Source: Sulfurimonas autotrophica (GTDB lineage Bacteria > Campylobacterota > Campylobacteria > Campylobacterales > Sulfurimonadaceae). Taken from it: a DNA stretch of 9,729 nucleotides. The position numbers and the translations under genes are program-made. The DNA lies in NCBI GenBank assembly GCA_015662405.1, contig DQUE01000186.1:1-9729 (forward strand), written 5' to 3'. Shown one piece after another: positions 5,214 to 9,729 of the stretch (position 1 is its first letter; every line of letters begins with the position of its first letter). The notes under the pieces are model-generated. The model was given only the letters and a program-made list of their open reading frames with translations, ran no database searches and was not told the DNA's origin.

Positions 5214-5807
5214 ATGAGAGAAATAAGTACATATAAAATATTATCGCAAGCAAAAGAGAGTTTTACAAAGGCAGAGTATAAGAGTGCTTTAGATAAATTC
5301 GCACAGGTTTTGCAAAAAGATCCAAACTCAAAAGAGGCTTTTAATGGAGTGATCCTTTCTGAAATGGCTATGAGTGGAGAGGAGGGTGCTGAAGCACTTT
5401 TTGATTATTATGAAATATTAAGAGAAGAAGACAAGGAGCAAGCTGACTTAATTATGAGTGAAATTCTCGAAAGTATAGATGGCTCTTTGGAAAAATTGAG
5501 TGAAATTTTTGCGGAACCTTTACGAAACAGATTAGAATTTGAAGAGGGTATTCTTTATAGTGATTTTCAAAAGATTTTAGAAGAGGGCGGTGGTTTTGTT
5601 GAAACATTTGAAAATGTCATGTTTTCTACAAGAGTTGTCATTACAAGTAAAGAGGATTTTATAGATTTTTTAGATAAATTAATAGAGCATGGTTTTGCAC
5701 AAATGGCATTGACATATTTAGAAAATGCACTTACTCTCTACCCCGACGATAGATTACTGCGTAAATTGTTAAAGAAACTTGCAGAGAGTGAAAATATTGA
5801 AAATTGA
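5214..5807 (+). CDS. Tetratricopeptide-repeat (TPR) protein of unknown role
   Basis: A 197-residue soluble protein with no signal peptide or membrane segment, so probably cytoplasmic. An N-terminal TPR unit is clear at about residues 8-45 (YKSALDKFAQVLQKDPNSKEAF), and a second helical pair near the C-terminus (about 160-190) carries the TPR-like LTYLENALTLYPDD. The middle is strongly acidic (SGEEGAEALFDYYEILREEDKE). TPRs mediate protein-protein contacts; no catalytic motif is present. AGAAGAG (5205-5211) precedes ATG 5214. Its 3' end overlaps the start of murE, so the two are probably translationally coupled. The position between Nfu and MurE appears conserved in Campylobacterota (recalled, not searched), which hints at a link to one of them. 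The function is not known to me. Confidence 0.88.
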   Translation: MREISTYKILSQAKESFTKAEYKSALDKFAQVLQKDPNSKEAFNGVILSEMAMSGEEGAEALFDYYEILREEDKEQADLIMSEILESIDGSLEKLSEIFAEPLRNRLEFEEGILYSDFQKILEEGGGFVETFENVMFSTRVVITSKEDFIDFLDKLIEHGFAQMALTYLENALTLYPDDRLLRKLLKKLAESENIEN

Positions 5808-7095
5808 ACTGCCAAACCAGCCTTATAAATACGTAACAGAAAACTCTAAGGAGTGTGATCCTCAGACTGCTTTTGTCATGACTCATCAAAATAGCATATA
5901 TGTTGAAGAGGCAAAAAAGAACAAAGCACATTCGATTATTACAATAGATGAGATAGCAGAATTTTTTGGTGTGCATAAAATAAAAATTATTGGTATTACT
6001 GGTACAAATGGCAAAACAACTACAGCGAGTGCTATCTACTCTTTTTTGCTTGACTTAGGCTATAAGGTAGCCCTACAGGGAACGCGTGGTTTTTTTATGA
6101 ACGATGGAGTATGCGAAGGAAAAACTTTGACAACTCCTTCTGTACTTAATACCTATAGACATATTTATCAAGCAGTCTCTGCTGGGTGTGAGTACTTTAT
6201 CATGGAAGTTAGCTCACATGCAATAGTACAAAAGCGTATAGAGGGTTTAGATTTTGCGTTAAAAATCTTGACAAACATTACACAAGATCATTTAGATTAT
6301 CATAAATCAATAGAAGAATATATACATGTAAAAAATAGCTTTTTTCAGGATGAGAGTAAAAAACTTATAAACAGAGATGAACCTAAAGCTTCATTTAATT
6401 TTAAAAATGCATATACATATGGCATTGAAAATCCTGCTACATATAGATTGATGGCATACTCTTTAAATGATGGATCAAGTGGAATTATTCAGCATTTTCA
6501 AGAGATAGTCCCCTTTACTGCATCGCTTCATGGTTTTTTTAATCTTTATAATCTGATGGCAGCGATATCTGCAACACATCTTGTCACAGATAAAAGTTTA
6601 GAAGAGATTGCAGAAGTGGTGGATAACTTTGCAGGTGTTAGTGGTAGGATGGAGCAGGTATGTGCTGCGCCAAATGTTATTGTCGATTTTGCACATACGC
6701 CAGATGGTATGCAACAGGTACTGAATGCTTTCAAAGAGAAAGAACTTATAGTTGTTTTTGGTGCAGGTGGTGATAGAGATAGGCTAAAGCGTCCACTTAT
6801 GGGACGTGTCGCTGCAAATTTAGCAAAAAAAGTATTTATTACGAGTGATAACCCTCGATATGAAGATCCTCAAGCTATTGTTGATGATATCTTAGAGGGT
6901 ATTGAAGAGCGATCCCATGTGGTAGTTGAGCTCAATAGAAAAAAAGCGATACAAATGGCACTTGAGGCGCAAAATGATGAAGAGGTTGTTGTGATCCTTG
7001 GAAAAGGTGACGAGAAGTATCAGATTATTTATGATGAAAAGTTTGCTTTTGATGATAGAGAAGTGGTAAAAGAACTTTTGAGAGGCCGCCTCTAA
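5797..7095 (+). CDS. murE: UDP-N-acetylmuramoyl-tripeptide synthetase (meso-diaminopimelate-adding)
   Basis: MurE adds the third residue of the peptidoglycan stem peptide in the cytoplasm, using ATP. With the start used here (432 residues) the motifs are: P-loop GITGTNGKTTT at 66-76, TLTTP at 110-114, EVSSHA at 137-142, DHLDYH at 164-169 with K179 as the expected carbamylated lysine, GRME at 283-286, GAGGDRDR at 322-329, and DNPR at 351-354, which selects meso-diaminopimelate. No ATG is available near the start. I chose TTG 5797 (MKIELPNQPYKY), with AGAGAG at 5783-5788 about 8 nt upstream; TTG 5779 and GTG 5788 are alternatives. The TTG overlaps the TPR gene by 11 nt. E. coli MurE has about 495 residues; the N-terminal substrate-binding domain here is much reduced, as in other Campylobacterota. 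Confidence 0.95.
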   Translation: MKIELPNQPYKYVTENSKECDPQTAFVMTHQNSIYVEEAKKNKAHSIITIDEIAEFFGVHKIKIIGITGTNGKTTTASAIYSFLLDLGYKVALQGTRGFFMNDGVCEGKTLTTPSVLNTYRHIYQAVSAGCEYFIMEVSSHAIVQKRIEGLDFALKILTNITQDHLDYHKSIEEYIHVKNSFFQDESKKLINRDEPKASFNFKNAYTYGIENPATYRLMAYSLNDGSSGIIQHFQEIVPFTASLHGFFNLYNLMAAISATHLVTDKSLEEIAEVVDNFAGVSGRMEQVCAAPNVIVDFAHTPDGMQQVLNAFKEKELIVVFGAGGDRDRLKRPLMGRVAANLAKKVFITSDNPRYEDPQAIVDDILEGIEERSHVVVELNRKKAIQMALEAQNDEEVVVILGKGDEKYQIIYDEKFAFDDREVVKELLRGRL

Positions 7096-7130
7096 AATGG
7101 CTTAAAAAATGAAACTTATTTCGTTTTGTT
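7076..7130 (+). terminator. Two consecutive hairpins at the murE 3' end, possible transcription end
   Basis: The first hairpin, AGAGG-CCG-CCTCT (7081-7093), contains the stop codon TAA 7093-7095 at its edge and extends by TTTT/AAAA past a bulged G7080. It is followed by A residues, not a U-tract. The second pairs 7106-7114 with 7119-7127 (9 pairs, one G-U, loop CTTA); its T-rich 3' arm continues into GTT, which fits a low-GC intrinsic terminator. The promoter at 7154 lies just downstream, which supports a transcript boundary here. Confidence 0.4.
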
Positions 7131-7136
7131 AGAAAA

Positions 7137-7177
7137 TAGCTATATATTTTCGATATAATTGCAAAAAAAATTAAGGA
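7137..7177 (+). promoter_or_regulatory. Probable promoter and ribosome-binding site of the ferredoxin-panD operon
   Basis: TATAAT at 7154-7159 is a perfect -10 within GATATAATTGC. The upstream region is AT-rich with no good -35, as for the rpmJ promoter. A start near 7166 would leave a leader of about 19 nt containing AAGGA (7173-7177), 7 nt before ATG 7185. Confidence 0.6.
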
Positions 7178-7184
7178 CAATTAA

Positions 7185-7559
7185 ATGGGAATTCCTCAAC
7201 CGGCATTTTATATATTCAAATGTGAGCAGTCTGCTCCTCCAGGTATGCCAAAGCCATCATGTGTGACACCAGAGACTCAGGATCTTTTTCAGTATACTGC
7301 ACAAAAACTGATGAAAGAGGGAATCATGATGACTGTACCTGTTGTGCGCACGTCATGTCTGAATCGCTGTTCTGCAGGTCCAGTTATGCTAGTAGAACCA
7401 GGGCATACAATGTACGTTGGCTTAAATAAAGAAAAAATTGACCGTATCATTGAAGAGCATATCATTGGTGGAAAAGTTGTAGAAGAGTATGTGATTGATT
7501 CTGAAATGTGGGATAACCCAATCTCTCCAGCTGATGCAAAAAAACAGATGGGAATGTAG
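7185..7559 (+). CDS. Thioredoxin-like [2Fe-2S] ferredoxin
   Basis: A 124-residue small electron-transfer protein of the thioredoxin-fold [2Fe-2S] family (Aquifex aeolicus Fd4 and clostridial types, also found as the NuoE-like domain). The four ligands have the family spacing: C13 (IFKCEQS), C26 (KPSCVTP), C58 and C62 (TSCLNRCSAGP), that is CX12C and CX3C. The following GPVMLVEPGHTMYVGLNKEKIDRIIEEHIIGG is the usual second half, ending with a short extra tail. It is cytoplasmic, with no signal sequence. It has its own promoter (-10 at 7154-7159) and lies 9 nt before panD. Its redox partner is not evident; none of the neighbours is a known ferredoxin user. Compared with the Campylobacter jejuni order I recall, ferredoxin plus panD sit inserted between murE and ybaB. 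Confidence 0.92.
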   Translation: MGIPQPAFYIFKCEQSAPPGMPKPSCVTPETQDLFQYTAQKLMKEGIMMTVPVVRTSCLNRCSAGPVMLVEPGHTMYVGLNKEKIDRIIEEHIIGGKVVEEYVIDSEMWDNPISPADAKKQMGM

Positions 7560-7568
7560 GAAACAGTT

Positions 7569-7934
7569 ATGTTGATGGAAATGTTGTACAGCAAGATACA
7601 TCGTGCTACTGTAACAGATGCCAACCTTAATTATGTTGGTTCAATTACTATAGATGAAGAGCTTCTAGAGGCTGCTAAAATGAGAGTTGGTCAAAAGGTA
7701 GAGATACTCAACATAAATAATGGTGAACGATTTTCCACCTATATCATTTTAGGCGAAAGAGGCAAGCGTGATATTTGTCTCAATGGTGCGGCAGCAAGAA
7801 AAGTTCACAAGGGTGATAAAATCATTATTGTAGCCTATGCTGCTTATGATGAGAAAGAGCTTGAAAACTACAAACCAACAGTTGTTATCGTAGATGATGA
7901 AAACAATATAGACTCACTGCTTAGCGAGATTTAA
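7569..7934 (+). CDS. panD: Aspartate 1-decarboxylase (pyruvoyl-dependent)
   Basis: PanD decarboxylates L-aspartate to beta-alanine for pantothenate and CoA synthesis. It is made as a proenzyme that cleaves itself between Gly24 and Ser25 to create the pyruvoyl group. With ATG 7569 as start, NYVGSITID places G24-S25 exactly as in E. coli, with K9 (SKIHRATVT) and NGERFSTY, containing the conserved active-site Tyr, also aligned. NGAAARKVHKGDKIIIVAY matches the C-terminal half. Length is 121 residues (E. coli 126). AGGAAA (7558-7563) overlaps the ferredoxin stop. ybaB begins 1 nt after its stop; a panD-ybaB pair also occurs in Helicobacter pylori as I recall it. The other pantothenate genes (panB, panC) are not in this window. 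Confidence 0.97.
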   Translation: MLMEMLYSKIHRATVTDANLNYVGSITIDEELLEAAKMRVGQKVEILNINNGERFSTYIILGERGKRDICLNGAAARKVHKGDKIIIVAYAAYDEKELENYKPTVVIVDDENNIDSLLSEI

Positions 7935-7935
7935 T

Positions 7936-8229
7936 ATGTTTGAAAATTTAGGTAATATGGGAAAATTTCTTGAGGGAATGCAGGAGAATGCTGCAAAACT
8001 GAAAGAAGAGCTGGCATCTAAAACCTTTAGTGTAAAAAGTGGTGGTGGATTAATTGAGCTTACGCTCAATGGCAATGGCGAAGTTATTGATCTTGAGATT
8101 GATGAAGAACTTTTGAGTGATAAAGACTCTTTGCAAATTTTGCTCATAGGCGCTATTAATGATGCCAATAAGATGGTACAACAAAACCAACAAAGTAGTG
8201 CATTAAATATGTTTAGTGGACTGCAATAG
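7936..8229 (+). CDS. ybaB: YbaB/EbfC family nucleoid-associated protein
   Basis: A 97-residue member of the YbaB/EbfC family, small dimeric DNA-binding proteins with a tweezer-like shape that coat the nucleoid and affect expression in some bacteria. Typical features are the N-terminal amphipathic helix with MFENLGNMGKFLEGMQENAAKLKEEL, the GGGLIELTLNGNGEVIDLEIDEELL beta region, and the helical tail INDANKMVQQNQQ. In gammaproteobacteria the gene lies beside dnaX and recR; here it lies between panD and an exported PDZ protein. It starts 1 nt after panD with only a weak upstream GAGA, and its stop TAG abuts the GTG of the next gene, so all three are probably translated in a coupled way. Confidence 0.95.
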   Translation: MFENLGNMGKFLEGMQENAAKLKEELASKTFSVKSGGGLIELTLNGNGEVIDLEIDEELLSDKDSLQILLIGAINDANKMVQQNQQSSALNMFSGLQ

Positions 8230-9213
8230 GTGCTTCGCTTTTTTTTAGCGCTTCACCTTCTTTTTTTTCACCTTTATGCCTGCAAAGATGACTTTGCATT
8301 GTGTGTGCAAAAGGCACAAGATGCAAATGTCGTACAAAACGCCTCTCTTTTTATTCCAGTTGCTCCAAAACAGACTTTAGTATATACTCATAAAACTCCA
8401 AAAGCAAAGATTATAAAATATAATCCCTTTTTATCTTTGTATATTATAAAAGAGCAAAAAAACTTTCCATATCCTTATGATATGACTATGCGCTTAGAGT
8501 TAGCTACAGCAATTATCAATGAAAAAAAAGCCAAAGTGGGAAAATTTTTGCAAAAGCAGGTGGGTTTAAACTCTTTTGGGCTCTATAATCAATTATTAAA
8601 GGATTATCCTGCACTTATCTCTAATAGTTGCTGCTCTTTAGAGGGTATTGTTACGAAAAAAGGTGTGATTGAAAAAGCCTATATAGTGCATTTTATCAAT
8701 ACTAAAGAGGTTGCATATAGCGATATAGGTATTCGAGTTGTTGATGCAAAAGGTTTTGTAGTTGTTGATGCAAGCGATCCTTTTATGAAAGATAATCCCT
8801 TTTTAGCCAATGATCGTATTGTAGCGTATGATAAGAAAAAGGTTGCTAGTGCTGCTATGTTGATGCAAAAGATTCTTTTTAGTAGGCTTGGCTCGCAGCA
8901 TATTGTAAAAGTGAAACGTGGTGATAAATTTGTAACATTTAAGGTCGTGAGTCAAAAAAGATATGGAGGCGGTTTTATAAGCGATACTTTCTTAGAACAA
9001 AAGGGTATCTATTTTGATGAGACCTTACATGTAAAAAGAGTAGAAAAAGAGTTTCAAAATTTAGGTTTGCATCTTGGAGATAGACTTATACAGGTTAATG
9101 GTGTGCGAGTGAATAATCAAAAAGAACTCCGAAAATATATACAAAACTTTAAAGAGTATGCATCACTGCTATTTCAACGGAATAATTTTCAGTTTTTTGT
9201 AAATATTAAGTAG
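8230..9213 (+). CDS. Exported two-PDZ-domain protein of the DUF7488 type (Campylobacterales)
   Basis: A 327-residue protein starting at GTG 8230, directly after the ybaB stop; no other start would keep the hydrophobic N-terminus (MLRFFLALHLLFFHLYAC), so this choice is fairly safe. That segment is a signal peptide. LYAC (15-18) is near a lipobox, but Tyr at -2 is atypical, so cleavage by signal peptidase I with C18 left free is also possible. Only four cysteines occur: C18, C25, C134 and C135, suggesting disulfides in the periplasm. The C-terminus (about 245-327) is a PDZ domain (LHLGDRLIQVNGVRVNNQKELRKYI). A similar pattern at about 190-237 (FLANDRIVAYDKKKVASAAMLM) looks like a degenerate earlier PDZ. 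No protease Ser-His-Asp motif is evident. Probably a periplasmic or envelope protein of unknown function; C. jejuni has a counterpart in the same position (recalled as Cj1643). Confidence 0.85.
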   Translation: MLRFFLALHLLFFHLYACKDDFALCVQKAQDANVVQNASLFIPVAPKQTLVYTHKTPKAKIIKYNPFLSLYIIKEQKNFPYPYDMTMRLELATAIINEKKAKVGKFLQKQVGLNSFGLYNQLLKDYPALISNSCCSLEGIVTKKGVIEKAYIVHFINTKEVAYSDIGIRVVDAKGFVVVDASDPFMKDNPFLANDRIVAYDKKKVASAAMLMQKILFSRLGSQHIVKVKRGDKFVTFKVVSQKRYGGGFISDTFLEQKGIYFDETLHVKRVEKEFQNLGLHLGDRLIQVNGVRVNNQKELRKYIQNFKEYASLLFQRNNFQFFVNIK

Positions 9214-9232
9214 AAAGATAATACAATTGCGT

Positions 9233-9729
9233 ATGCAAGACTTCGAGCAATTTTTACTAAAGAATCTACCAACATCACAAAGTATTCATCCGACCTATGA
9301 GAGTGCAGTGCAACAGATGCTTCTCGCTGGTGGAAAAAGGTTTCGTCCTGCACTTTTACTCGGAGTTGTGAAGGCTTACAATCCTTTAATGCTCGAATCT
9401 GCAAGATATGCAGCCTTAGCCGTAGAACTATTGCATACTTATTCTCTTATACATGATGACTTGCCAGCTATGGATAACTCCCCTTTGCGTCGAGGTGAAC
9501 CTACTTTACATGTAAGCTTTGATGAGGTCACAGCAATTTTGGCTGGTGATGCACTCAATACATACTCTTTTGAAGTTTTAGCAAATGCACCATTTTCCGA
9601 TGAGACAAGAGTGAAACTCATACGAGAGTTAGCTACCAATGGTGGACTTGGTGGTATGGTTTTAGGGCAGGCAATTGATTGTTATTTTGAGAATAAACCT
9701 CTCTCTTTAGAGGATGTGAAAATACTCCA
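9233..9729 (+). CDS. ispA: Farnesyl diphosphate synthase-type polyprenyl synthetase (3' end outside window)
   Basis: The first 165 codons of a short-chain isoprenyl diphosphate synthase, which condenses IPP and DMAPP to geranyl and farnesyl diphosphate. These feed undecaprenyl phosphate for peptidoglycan and quinone side chains. Visible motifs are GGKRFRPALLL (33-43, substrate phosphate binding) and the first Asp-rich motif DDLPAMD at 75-81 followed by RRGEPTLH. DDLPAMD with two residues between the Asp pairs is the FARM of bacterial FPP synthases. The Gly-rich GLGGMVLGQAIDC comes later, and the second Asp-rich motif lies beyond the window. ATG 9233 (MQDFEQFLLKN) is preferred; the ribosome-binding site is weak (GAAAG 9213-9217). 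It starts 19 nt after the PDZ gene. In C. jejuni the same gene is followed by tkt (recalled). Confidence 0.93.
   Translation, partial: MQDFEQFLLKNLPTSQSIHPTYESAVQQMLLAGGKRFRPALLLGVVKAYNPLMLESARYAALAVELLHTYSLIHDDLPAMDNSPLRRGEPTLHVSFDEVTAILAGDALNTYSFEVLANAPFSDETRVKLIRELATNGGLGGMVLGQAIDCYFENKPLSLEDVKIL

Noticed and set aside
3631..7187. Shared GGACAATTA before the reductase (3631) and ferredoxin (7175) start codons
   Set aside because: The match is a Shine-Dalgarno core plus AT-rich spacer, expected by chance in this base composition.
7289..7624. A 111-codon minus-strand frame opposite the ferredoxin gene and start of panD
   Set aside because: Crosses two certain genes on the other strand and shows no recognisable protein features.
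9217..9227. GATAAT and TACAAT boxes just before ispA
   Set aside because: Any transcript from them would start at or within the ATG; ispA is more simply read from upstream.
1..9729. tRNA, rRNA, CRISPR arrays, insertion sequences or phage genes
   Set aside because: Looked for cloverleaf ends, regularly spaced repeats, transposase motifs and terminal inverted repeats, and saw none.

Overview
The window comes from an AT-rich Campylobacterota (Epsilonproteobacteria) chromosome, most likely a Sulfurimonas-like sulfur oxidiser. This rests on the look of the proteins, a short MurE, a two-PDZ exported protein of the type found in Campylobacterales, and gene order. From memory, the order Nfu - TPR protein - murE - ybaB - PDZ protein - ispA matches the Campylobacter jejuni Cj1639-Cj1644 block. 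Genus is an inference; no database was searched. All genes seen are on the + strand.

Positions 1-404 hold the end of an unrecognised Asn/Ser-rich coiled-coil gene and a 24-codon reading frame of unknown status. Positions 405-616 are an intergenic region with a clear -10 box and a leader that folds on paper into a three-helix junction. Positions 617-3528 are the alpha-type ribosomal operon: rpmJ-rpsM-rpsK-rpsD-rpoA-rplQ (L36, S13, S11, S4, RNA polymerase alpha, L17). infA, the usual neighbour upstream of rpmJ in this phylum, is absent here, so the operon appears to run from its own promoter.

Positions 3529-3639 contain two inverted repeats at the operon boundary. An unusually long aldo/keto reductase (3640-4884) follows. 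Next come a small Nfu-type Fe-S protein, a TPR protein and murE (4931-7095), tightly spaced or overlapping. After a hairpin-rich gap and a new promoter comes a second run (7185-9729): a thioredoxin-like [2Fe-2S] ferredoxin, panD, ybaB, a predicted exported PDZ protein and the first half of ispA.

The first block supplies the translation and transcription machinery. The rest is housekeeping: Fe-S assembly, peptidoglycan precursor synthesis, beta-alanine for CoA, and isoprenoid precursors, including the lipid carrier on which peptidoglycan is built. The best candidate for something undescribed is the rpmJ leader RNA (about 478-619). It has an 11-bp closing helix, two inner helices and a 13-nt loop that can pair with the rpmJ start codon. 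This resembles in principle, but not in sequence, the S4-binding pseudoknot of the E. coli alpha operon.
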